A stretch of DNA of 5,763 nt from an uncultured Peptococcaceae bacterium (GCA_945949655.1 CAMFFG010000092.1:1-5763); one strand, 5' to 3'; counted from the stretch's first letter, positions 1 through 5,505 are shown. The notes: generated by a model not told the origin, from the sequence alone. Numbers and translations: made by a program.

Positions 1-23
1 CCTACACGACGCTCTTCCGATCT
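1..23 (+). other. Illumina adapter remnant at contig edge
   Basis: These bases match the 3' end of the Illumina TruSeq universal adapter, ending in CTCTTCCGATCT; genomic sequence starts at base 24. This is library-preparation sequence, not biology. It shows that the window starts at a true contig end made from an untrimmed read, so the 5' edge should not be used to infer gene order. Recognition is from memory of the adapter sequence. Confidence 0.97.
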
Positions 24-108
24 GTTTTTACAGTTTATCACACACTCCAGTATCTGTCAACCATATTTATCCAGTTATATACAAAAGCCCGCTATCCATA
101 GCATATTA

Positions 109-143
109 AAAACGACGACCGCGCAGTGCACAGTCGTCGTTTT
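109..143 (-). terminator. Rho-independent terminator of the adhesin unit
   Basis: An 11-bp perfect stem (109-119 pairs with 133-143; arm AAAACGACGAC) encloses a 13-nt loop. Read on the minus strand, the 3' arm runs straight into a five-T tract (GTCGTCGTTTTTAAT). It lies about 180 nt after the adhesin stop and is the first structure downstream of it with a good T-tract, so it is the likely end of the two-gene transcript. The plus-strand reading ends in four Ts, so it could also work in the other direction. Confidence 0.85.
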
Positions 144-147
144 GGGT

Positions 148-176
148 GGCTGGATTCTCAGAGAGAATTATCAGCC
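148..176. repeat. Short stem-loop between palindrome and terminator
   Basis: GGCTG (148-152) pairs with CAGCC (172-176), and ATTCTC (154-159) pairs with GAGAAT (163-168) around a 3-nt loop. One unpaired base on one side and three on the other separate the two stems. It sits 5 bases from the 120-bp palindrome and 4 bases from the terminator stem, so three foldbacks follow each other with almost no spacer. The plus-strand reading has TTTT directly after it, which could make a weak plus-strand terminator. Its function is unknown. Confidence 0.6.
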
Positions 177-181
177 TTTTG

Positions 182-301
182 GGACATTTCTTTTTCGATT
201 TTGAATGCGTTATTTTTGATTTTTCTCGCCTTGCGCACCATCTGTGCGCGTCGCTCCAAAAATCAAAAGCCGCCTTTTCAAAATCGAAAAATCTTATGTC
301 C
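182..301. repeat. 120-bp concentric palindrome in the adhesin 3' flank
   Basis: Four stem segments share one centre near base 241. They are 182-187 with 296-301 (6 bp, GGACAT/ATGTCC), 191-205 with 277-291 (15 bp perfect), 214-224 with 258-268 (11 bp perfect), and 233-238 with 244-249 (6 bp, GCGCAC/GTGCGC) around a 5-nt tip. The two inner interior loops are symmetric, 8 by 8 nt each, and contain a few further pairs. In the minus-strand mRNA this gives one long hairpin starting about 25 nt after the adhesin stop. It has no T-tract after its 3' arm, so it is not a standard terminator. It may be an extragenic palindromic repeat, a small non-autonomous element, or a 3' UTR structure protecting the long mRNA. 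The structure is seen directly; the role is inferred. Confidence 0.8.
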
Positions 302-325
302 GCTTATTCATTTAATCAGCTCAAA

Positions 326-427
326 TTAATTGAACTTTCTTCTGGTGATACCCAAGCCTGCCACAGCCAGAACCATCAAGCATACAAATGGTACCGCATT
401 GCTGCTGTCGCCAGTTCTCGGTGCATC
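326..427 (-). other. C-terminal sortase sorting signal (APRTGD)
   Basis: Residues 1424-1429 read APRTGD, with Ala in the usual Leu position of LPxTG. A hydrophobic helix (about 1433-1449) and the basic tail RRKFN follow. Clostridial surface proteins often use x-P-x-TGD variants. This points to cell-wall or pilus attachment by a cognate sortase encoded elsewhere. The codons for APRTG are at bases 410-424. Confidence 0.9.
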
Positions 428-3400
428 GCCCAGAGGAACTTCCGGTTCTTCAATGGTTTCGCCAGGTACATCGATCAGAGGTACTTCTGGTTCGTCAATT
501 GGTTCTTCGGTCGGTTCTTCTGTTGGTTCGGTTTTTGGTACTTCCGGTTCATCGATTTCAATTGGGCCTTCGCTTCCGCCACCGCCGGTGTTGTCACCGT
601 TACCGTTACCACTATCGCCATTGCCACTGTCACTGGTCTTAAATGTGTTTAAAAACACATAACTTATCTGAGACCCGGATGTTACTTCTCCAGATAAACC
701 GTCAGTTGTATAAGCATCGCCATTCACGGTTGTGCTGTCAGCACCGCCATTGCCAGTTTCTTTTAATACAAACTGAATGCTGCTTCCAGAAGCAACTTTT
801 ACATCGAGACTCATCCAACCTTCCTGTGCTGCAGATGCATTGATTGTAAACTTGAAGATATATTTACCTGTTTGTGCATCGTAGTAACAATTCGTATCGG
901 AAGAATCTTTGTTTAGCAGGAATTCCTGTGTAGTGTCATCCTGATATTTGGCAACCAGAGTTACTTCAGCAGGATTTGTGATTTGCGTGCTGGCCGTAAA
1001 TGTTTTACGGTCTGCAACAGCCTGATCATATTCTTCCTGCGCAGTAGTAACTGCCATCAGTTTTTCAACCATAGTCTGTGCTTTTTCGTAATTGAACAAC
1101 AAACTGGAGCCTTCTTCTACATACTCAGAAAATTCTGCTTTTACTGCATCAAACAATGTAGTTACATCACTGATTACTTCACTGGATAATGCTTTTACAA
1201 AATCAGCAATTTCCTGCATCAGATCTGCATCAGGCGTTGCTTTATTCTCCATTTCATAGAGCAATGCAGATGGTGAAGTCACATCTCCATCAAACAGACC
1301 ATAAATAGTGCCATCCTCATCTACCCTTGCGAATTTTAAGGCAGAATCTGTTGTAACAATTACTGCACTTGCCATAAATTCTTCTTCTACTGTCTGGCCA
1401 GTTGCTGAGTTGGTCAAAGCTTCTACAGCATTATTCAGCGCGCTTTCTTTTCTGCCGACTTCTGCATTCCAATGCTGCAGGGTTTCGATTTCATCCGATG
1501 TCAGATCGCGATCACCTTTTACCTGTTCCGGTGTTAATTCCAATGTAAATTCATAATCCTGTGCAGTGTTATTTCCTGCAACCTGTTTGGTTACATTGAT
1601 ATTGCCTTTGTCCTTTGGTGCTACCATACCAGTTGCATATAAATACAATGTATGGAAGGCATCAGTAAAGAGGTTTTTGTGTTCGTTCACTGTAAAGTTG
1701 TCAAAATCCCAAGCCAATGCACTACTGCTGGTTATCCACTGTCCATCAAATAATACATTTGGTTTTAAGATACGGTTATTTTTCTGATAAATATAGCCGC
1801 TGCTTTCCAGCTGTGTATATTCATTTTCTTCAGATGCTCTGTAGAAATAAACAACCTGATATCCTAAATCAAAGTAAACTTTCAGTTTCGTGTTCCCATC
1901 GCCTGAAATCGGCTGATTATCCACTGTAGCTTCTGCATTCCAACTGTAAGCACTACTTGTTGTGATGTTCACCTGTTTGTCAGAACTCAACAATGTAGCC
2001 AACTCATCTGTTGTGCCTGTTCTATTGTCGGTAGCTTCCAGTTTGTAGTCACCTGTTGGCTGCTGATAATAGTAGTCTACTGTATAAGCAGTGTCGCCAT
2101 TTGAAATGTAGTTTACCGTGTATACAGCTCCACTTTCTACCAGTGTTCCAGCAGCCGGATATTCCGGATTTTTGGGATCCAGTCTATACCCTTTATACTT
2201 GTTAGCTGGAGCCGGAATCCCGCCTTCTGCTATCGCAATCTGTGCCGGATTGTCATTAACCCATGCTGTTCCGGTTACTTCTACCTTGTCATTTTCCTGT
2301 TCCACGCCATTGATCGTATAACGAACTGTATACTTGGTATTCTGTGTCTGGTTTTCATCCTTCACATAGTATACATTGATTACGTTCACTGCTCCTGTGG
2401 CCGTTCCTGCTGCTATACTATAGCTTTCAGGAATGCTGCTGGCCTCTGTTGTGCAGCTATAACCAACATATTTATCGCTGGTGTTGATCGCTGTCTTATC
2501 GACATTGACTGTTTTCTCTTCTCCAATCCAGCCTTCAGCTTTTACCTCTTCTTCGGTATCTGCCAGAACGCCATCCTTATAGTATTTTACCTGATAGCTT
2601 ACACTGTGGGTTTGTGTCTCGTCTTTCCCATAGACATATTCAATTTTTGTTTCGCCTTTGACTACATCAATAACCCCGTTGACTCCGTTATGGTTATTTC
2701 GATTATACCAATCTTCAAACTCAGCAATTGACATTTTGGTTGTTGTTCCACTTTGAGTTACATTTACATATTTCAGCTCATAGCCTTCTGGAACTGTACC
2801 CACTACTTCAGCCGATGTCTTGATTTTAGAAAATTTATTATCTAACTTCAAATCTTCTTCTGTCGTGCGCCCTACAATTTCAGGTCCTTCATTCTGCTCA
2901 TTAATAATGGTACTTTCTGGTAAACCAGATGCTGTTACAGACAGCGTCCCGACCTGATAAACAATCTTAGGCTCATCAAAATCTACTCGCTGAGTGCCGC
3001 CATCTTTGTCCGTAAATTGGATGAATGTTACTCCATTCAAATCTACATATTGATTCGGTTTAGAAATGTTATTCAACTTTACTTGATAAGTTAAAGTATA
3101 TTCTTCATCTTGTTTCAAGTATGCTCCTGTGTACCACTCTAATGTACTAATACCATTCACTGTATTTATTTGGATATGTGGCTGATCTTTATCTGGTAAA
3201 GCAACACCTTTTTCATCATAAATAGTGGTAGGTGTAATAGCGATTCCTTCAATAGAGCCGTCAACTTGCTGCTTGTATTGAAGATCAACATCGCTCCCCA
3301 TCGGGTCTGTTACAACACCATTATTTACAAGTCGAAGCAGTTTGGAAACAATCTCTTTGAATTTCCCGCTTAATTCATCACTACTTGCAGCAATAGCGCA

Positions 3401-4693
3401 TCCAGCACTCGCAATACCTTTTGGTTCGCTATTCTTTTCATTATATTCACGGAAAAAATTAGCAGCATTAGAACCACTCTTAATGTCTACTGCAATTGCA
3501 TATAAACTGAAGTTATTTCCATGCTCTTCACGAATATTTTTTGCAGTTGTTGTTGCAGCCTTTGCTGCGTCGGAGCAATAATCCGTATGCTTTGTGCACC
3601 AATACCCTACTGTATTATTAAAATTATATACAGTAGGCCCACCATCACTCACTAATAAGAGATTTTGATATGCATCACTATCAGAAGTAAATAGACTGTT
3701 TGCGTGAATTAATGCTTGTTGAACATTGGTACCGCTTGTTTCTCCATAAATATATTTTCCGTTGTCCGTATTACTGTCTCCCGTCAGCGGGTTCCAACTG
3801 TTCTTAATTAAGCTTAATAGCTCGTCTTTTCCTTTCTCATTGCCTACCAGTATTCCATCCTGCTCTTTCATTAAATAAACCCAATCGCTTGTCAACTCTT
3901 CAGAGTTACCAGCAAAATGAATGATACGAATTTTGGCATCAACATTGCTTGTATACAGTTCATTTATAAACTTTTCCATTGCAGATTTTGCATTTTTAAT
4001 GCGAGTGGAACTACTTGTGCCAGAGCCCTGCACCTCTTCCTCACAAGTTTGACCTTCAACATTTACTTCTGGTGCATTCCAATTCCATTGACTCCAATCT
4101 GTAAAATTGTTATCATTTTCCCATTCAAACTGCAATGCATAATAAGTCTGTGTTCCTGTACGACTACGAGTTGCCACATATTTGCTATGAAGATGTTTGT
4201 CGGACCCCGTACAACGATATTCTACCGTTTTAGTTTCGGTTTCTGTAACACTACGTTTGTAGGAGAGGCCCACCCAGTACCCGTTTCCATATTTTGGCGT
4301 CATTTTTGTATATTCCGCTCTTTCGATAGGAGCTCCACACTTTACAGATTGTGTTACTTTAACCGACTGATTCATACTAGAAGAAGAATCTAATGCTAAA
4401 ACGATTTCCATCGGTTTACGTTCCAAAACAGAACCTCCACCTGAAAGTGACACTGTAATCTGATACGTATCTAAACCTATTTGCTTTGCTGTTTTACTAA
4501 CTGTCAGTCCATTTTCTGTAACAGGCTTTTTGTTATATACACCGCTTAAAAGTTGTTCGTCTTCTGTACTACTGTCCGCCGCTTCCGCTATGCTATTGCC
4601 AGCCAGCAGATTAGTCGGCATAAAACTGGTGAACAGAAAGGTCAGCAATACCAGCCAGGCCATCCACTTTCTCTTTTTAAGGAAATAATTCAT
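326..4693 (-). CDS. Large sortase-anchored vWA adhesin, pilus-tip type
   Basis: This 1455-residue protein is exported and covalently attached to the cell wall, where it probably binds host or matrix ligands. Its parts by residue are: signal peptide (1 to about 38), vWA domain (about 95-455) with intact MIDAS residues D102, S104, S106, T322 and D350, a beta-rich module (456-585), a module I do not recognise (586-690), MucBP-like beta repeats (694-1028), a pilin isopeptide-type domain (1029-1352) with a helical insert, a Gly/Asn then Pro/Glu spacer (1353-1422), and APRTGD, a membrane helix and the tail RRKFN. The order resembles RrgA- or GBS104-like tip adhesins, but it may be a stand-alone adhesin because no backbone pilin or sortase is nearby. 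The ATG is set by AAAGGAGG six bases upstream and by the basic signal-peptide start. The gene follows the 159-aa gene by 135 nt. GC is clearly lower in the head than in the stalk. The reading frame is intact. Confidence 0.93.
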   Translation of the reverse strand: MNYFLKKRKWMAWLVLLTFLFTSFMPTNLLAGNSIAEAADSSTEDEQLLSGVYNKKPVTENGLTVSKTAKQIGLDTYQITVSLSGGGSVLERKPMEIVLALDSSSSMNQSVKVTQSVKCGAPIERAEYTKMTPKYGNGYWVGLSYKRSVTETETKTVEYRCTGSDKHLHSKYVATRSRTGTQTYYALQFEWENDNNFTDWSQWNWNAPEVNVEGQTCEEEVQGSGTSSSTRIKNAKSAMEKFINELYTSNVDAKIRIIHFAGNSEELTSDWVYLMKEQDGILVGNEKGKDELLSLIKNSWNPLTGDSNTDNGKYIYGETSGTNVQQALIHANSLFTSDSDAYQNLLLVSDGGPTVYNFNNTVGYWCTKHTDYCSDAAKAATTTAKNIREEHGNNFSLYAIAVDIKSGSNAANFFREYNEKNSEPKGIASAGCAIAASSDELSGKFKEIVSKLLRLVNNGVVTDPMGSDVDLQYKQQVDGSIEGIAITPTTIYDEKGVALPDKDQPHIQINTVNGISTLEWYTGAYLKQDEEYTLTYQVKLNNISKPNQYVDLNGVTFIQFTDKDGGTQRVDFDEPKIVYQVGTLSVTASGLPESTIINEQNEGPEIVGRTTEEDLKLDNKFSKIKTSAEVVGTVPEGYELKYVNVTQSGTTTKMSIAEFEDWYNRNNHNGVNGVIDVVKGETKIEYVYGKDETQTHSVSYQVKYYKDGVLADTEEEVKAEGWIGEEKTVNVDKTAINTSDKYVGYSCTTEASSIPESYSIAAGTATGAVNVINVYYVKDENQTQNTKYTVRYTINGVEQENDKVEVTGTAWVNDNPAQIAIAEGGIPAPANKYKGYRLDPKNPEYPAAGTLVESGAVYTVNYISNGDTAYTVDYYYQQPTGDYKLEATDNRTGTTDELATLLSSDKQVNITTSSAYSWNAEATVDNQPISGDGNTKLKVYFDLGYQVVYFYRASEENEYTQLESSGYIYQKNNRILKPNVLFDGQWITSSSALAWDFDNFTVNEHKNLFTDAFHTLYLYATGMVAPKDKGNINVTKQVAGNNTAQDYEFTLELTPEQVKGDRDLTSDEIETLQHWNAEVGRKESALNNAVEALTNSATGQTVEEEFMASAVIVTTDSALKFARVDEDGTIYGLFDGDVTSPSALLYEMENKATPDADLMQEIADFVKALSSEVISDVTTLFDAVKAEFSEYVEEGSSLLFNYEKAQTMVEKLMAVTTAQEEYDQAVADRKTFTASTQITNPAEVTLVAKYQDDTTQEFLLNKDSSDTNCYYDAQTGKYIFKFTINASAAQEGWMSLDVKVASGSSIQFVLKETGNGGADSTTVNGDAYTTDGLSGEVTSGSQISYVFLNTFKTSDSGNGDSGNGNGDNTGGGGSEGPIEIDEPEVPKTEPTEEPTEEPIDEPEVPLIDVPGETIEEPEVPLGDAPRTGDSSNAVPFVCLMVLAVAGLGITRRKFN
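428..637 (-). repeat. Low-complexity wall spacer with EPEVP repeats
   Basis: Residues 1353-1422 are first Gly/Asn/Ser/Asp-rich (about 1353-1376) and then Pro/Glu-rich. EPEVP occurs three times (1382-1386, 1401-1405, 1416-1420), with TEEP repeats between. At DNA level the related units lie at 435-456, 480-502 and 537-556, spaced 45 and 57 bases, which are multiples of three. Such spacers cross the peptidoglycan and can gain or lose units by slippage without breaking the frame. Confidence 0.8.
638..1609 (-). other. Pilin isopeptide-type domain split by a helical insert
   Basis: The first strand NINVTKQVAG supplies the candidate lysine K1036. The last strand SYVFLNTF supplies the candidate asparagine N1349. 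FVLKETG supplies the candidate catalytic glutamate E1312. This layout matches the Cna-B or streptococcal pilin linkage family, in which Lys and Asn form an intramolecular amide bond that stiffens the stalk. Family members usually have only a short stretch between the first strands and the rest of the domain. Here residues about 1065-1230 (bases 1004-1501) form a long, mostly helical, charged segment. Domain type and residues are assigned by eye. Confidence 0.65.
1610..2614 (-). other. MucBP-like beta repeat stalk
   Basis: Residues 694-1028 contain successive modules that each open with a Y-x-V-x-Y strand: HSVSYQVKYY near 696, KYTVRYTI near 787, AYTVDYYYQ near 869, and YQVVYFYRA near 945. The first two share a K-Y-x-G-Y segment (741-745 and 832-836) and end in a V-x-Y strand (INVYYVKD, YTVNYIS). 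This is typical of MucBP or related beta-grasp repeats, which project adhesin heads from the wall and may bind mucin glycans. The fourth module resembles the beta repeats of listerial internalin-type proteins and is the least certain. Confidence 0.65.
3329..4411 (-). other. vWA head domain with Cys/Trp-rich insertions
   Basis: Residues about 95-455 carry the hydrophobic strand EIVLALDSSSSM, which gives the DxSxS metal motif (D102, S104, S106). T322 in SGTNVQQAL and D350 in LLLVSDGG complete the MIDAS. The first strand and the helix starting RIKNAKSAMEKF are separated by about 118 residues (roughly 110-228). This insertion contains C119, C161 and C217 and a Trp-rich stretch near 191-205. A second, short insertion after D350 has C366 and C373. 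In pilus-tip adhesins, arms inserted in the vWA fold shape ligand binding, so these are the likely binding surfaces. The ligand is unknown. Confidence 0.85.
4580..4693 (-). other. Signal peptide of the adhesin
   Basis: The protein starts with the basic stretch KKRK at residues 6-9, then a hydrophobic core (about 11-31), then a small-residue region ending AEAAD. Cleavage is expected after A38 or A39. This directs Sec-dependent export and agrees with the C-terminal wall-sorting signal. The exact cleavage site is a prediction by eye. Confidence 0.85.
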
Positions 4694-4828
4694 GTTTATC
4701 CTCCTTTCTTTTTTGGATTTATTTCCCCTCGTTCGTACCGCTTTGCGCGGTGCGGTTTGCTTTGTTGCGTTATGTCGGTTTGTGCTCTTTGCTTTGTCAG
4801 AAAATATCGGCTGCTGCCGTAGCTGCGG
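4694..4828 (-). other. 135-nt intercistronic spacer
   Basis: No promoter or T-tract terminator is clear here, so the two genes are probably cotranscribed. Read on the minus strand, the spacer is rich in A and C with few Ts. It has a 10-base direct repeat, ACAAAGCAAA, at 4788-4797 and 4756-4765 (32 bases apart). It also has a small GC-rich hairpin, ACCGC/GCGGT (4737-4741 with 4747-4751, 5-nt loop), just after the second copy. The spacer is long for a simple operon joint and could hold an RNA processing site or attenuation element, but nothing proves this. Confidence 0.5.
4700..4707 (-). promoter_or_regulatory. Ribosome binding site of the adhesin gene
   Basis: The minus strand reads AAAGGAGG, six bases before the ATG at 4691-4693. 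This strong site decides the start and shows that the adhesin is translated independently of the upstream gene. Confidence 0.92.
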
Positions 4829-5308
4829 CTAGCCTGCGCAAATTGTTCCGCGCTGTGATTCCTGCCGATCGGGCTCCGGCTGCGGCAATGCACTATCCAT
4901 TAGTTTTACAAATTCCAGTGCACTGCGAAACGATACTTCTGTTTTTGCATCGGTCCAGCTGAGCCGGCCCTGCCAGCTGGCTCCCTGCCGGAAGAGCACT
5001 TTTACTTTGAAAGTGGCGATTGCTTCCTGATCTGGCCTTGGCAGCAGCTGTTCTGCAATGCTGGCCCGCTCCGGGGTCTTGGCCTTTTGACCAAATCTGC
5101 GGCTGCGGACTGACGCCTGTGGACAATCCATTTGATCCATCATGTCTTCCATTAACAGAAGCAGTCTGGTCAGGTTTTCAAAGGCGATCTCCTCACCGTA
5201 GTACAGATTATAAAAGGTTCCCTGCGGATTTTTGTCCCGATAGCTGTAAATGCGTATCACGCTGGTGCGCATATCTTCAGGTACCACTTTCAGCGAAGCA
5301 ATTGACAT
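4829..5308 (-). CDS. Unknown 159-aa protein with an internal duplication
   Basis: I do not recognise a named family. The protein has no signal peptide or membrane segment, so it is likely cytosolic. It has two related halves. Residues 17-57 and 101-141 align without gaps at an offset of 84: Q29/Q113, G30/G114, E40/E124, I41/V125, A42/S126, F43/F127, L52/L136, M53/M137, E54/D138. Each half looks like beta strands (VIRIYSY; KVKVLF), a QG turn, then an amphipathic helix (FENLTRLLLLMEDMM; FRSALEFVKLMDSAL). A charged linker joins them (about 65-98), and a polar tail follows (about 142-159). The ATG is fixed by GGAGGTGA seven bases away. It is the promoter-proximal gene of the adhesin unit, which suggests a role in adhesin expression, export or sensing; that is inference. 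Sampled GC is about 48-60%, well above the adhesin head. Confidence 0.88.
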   Translation of the reverse strand: MSIASLKVVPEDMRTSVIRIYSYRDKNPQGTFYNLYYGEEIAFENLTRLLLLMEDMMDQMDCPQASVRSRRFGQKAKTPERASIAEQLLPRPDQEAIATFKVKVLFRQGASWQGRLSWTDAKTEVSFRSALEFVKLMDSALPQPEPDRQESQRGTICAG

Positions 5309-5312
5309 AGGT

Positions 5313-5320
5313 TCACCTCC
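5313..5320 (-). promoter_or_regulatory. Ribosome binding site of the 159-aa gene
   Basis: The minus strand reads GGAGGTGA; its GGAGG core is seven bases before the ATG at 5306-5308. It sits 6 bases downstream of a small CCGGT/ACCGG hairpin, so structure could influence access to it. Confidence 0.9.
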
Positions 5321-5326
5321 TGCCTG

Positions 5327-5339
5327 CCGGTTTCACCGG
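5327..5339 (-). promoter_or_regulatory. Small hairpin next to the ribosome binding site
   Basis: A 5-bp stem CCGGT/ACCGG with a 3-nt loop lies directly upstream of the GGAGGTGA site in the leader. It is short but GC-rich. It may help keep the site open, or it may be chance; confidence in a role is low. Confidence 0.4.
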
Positions 5340-5346
5340 TATTTTC

Positions 5347-5379
5347 TATAGCAGAATGGTTACACATCCCTCTGCTATA
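5347..5379 (-). promoter_or_regulatory. 9-bp inverted repeat at the predicted transcript start
   Basis: TATAGCAGA (5347-5355) and TCTGCTATA (5371-5379) form a perfect 9-bp stem with a 15-nt loop. The predicted start site, about 7 bases after the -10 box, falls near 5378, so the mRNA would begin almost exactly with this stem. It could be a 5'-terminal stem-loop that stabilises the mRNA, or a DNA operator over the start site. The loop carries one of the TGTAAC repeats. Confidence 0.6.
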
Positions 5380-5417
5380 CTGCTATTATACCAGCAGGTG
5401 GTTACACTTTTGTTACA
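5357..5417 (-). repeat. Phased TGTAAC direct repeats at the promoter
   Basis: TGTAAC occurs on the minus strand at 5412-5417, 5401-5406 and 5359-5364. Spacings are 11 and 42 bases, close to one and four helical turns. Two copies extend to the identical GTGTAACCA. They lie upstream of the -10 box, between -35 and -10, and just downstream of the start. This is the arrangement expected for a regulator binding one DNA face, but no protein can be named. Confidence 0.45.
5385..5417 (-). promoter_or_regulatory. Extended -10 promoter for the two-gene unit
   Basis: The minus strand reads TGGTATAAT: a perfect TATAAT (5385-5390) with the TGn extension. The hexamer at 17-bp spacing (ACAAAA, 5408-5413) is a poor -35 box. 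TGTAAC at 5412-5417 would need a 21-bp spacer. The promoter therefore depends on the extended -10 or on a regulator. It lies about 75 bases before the ATG of the 159-aa gene, and an AT-rich tract lies upstream. Confidence 0.7.
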
Positions 5418-5460
5418 TTTTCAATATTTTTATGTGAAAAACACAATATTTTTTCGGTTT

Positions 5461-5505
5461 ATATAAAAATAAAAGTTATGTATTCATAATATTTTTATTT
5501 ATATA
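5461..5505. repeat. AT-rich imperfect inverted repeat
   Basis: The centre is TTATG (5476-5480), a 4-nt loop, and CATAA (5485-5489). A/T runs on both sides continue the pairing with a few bulges out to about 5461 and 5505. In such AT-rich DNA some symmetry is expected by chance. It could be an upstream promoter element or the remains of a weak terminator. Confidence 0.4.

Noticed and set aside
182..301. The 120-bp palindrome as the operon terminator
   Set aside because: The 3' arm is not followed by a T-tract on either strand, and a proper terminator exists at 109-143.
146..652. Plus-strand 168-codon frame over the 3' flank and adhesin C-terminus
   Set aside because: It runs through the 120-bp palindrome and is antisense to the sorting signal. 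The repeated residues reflect the Pro/Glu repeat read backwards.
643..660. ATGTGTTT/AAACACAT inverted repeat inside the adhesin gene
   Set aside because: It lies within the codons of the last strand of the isopeptide-type domain (YVFLNTF), upstream of 75 more in-frame codons, so it is probably a codon coincidence.
3917..4393. Plus-strand 158-codon frame opposite the vWA domain
   Set aside because: It is antisense to clear coding sequence with a full MIDAS, has no ribosome binding site, and its composition is that of a reversed coding frame.
4484..4500. Second isopeptide bond using K67 in TVSKTAK near the N-terminus
   Set aside because: The strand resembles bond-forming strands of tip adhesins, but I could not find a convincing partner Asn in the matching last strand near residues 555-585.
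4696..4893. Minus-strand 65-codon frame bridging the two genes
   Set aside because: It overlaps the end of the 159-aa gene in another frame, has no ribosome binding site of its own, and runs through the adhesin's ribosome binding site, ending just before its ATG.
5309..5378. Riboswitch in the leader of the 159-aa gene
   Set aside because: The leader is only about 70 nt and is filled by two simple stem-loops. No conserved riboswitch core or alternative terminator is visible.
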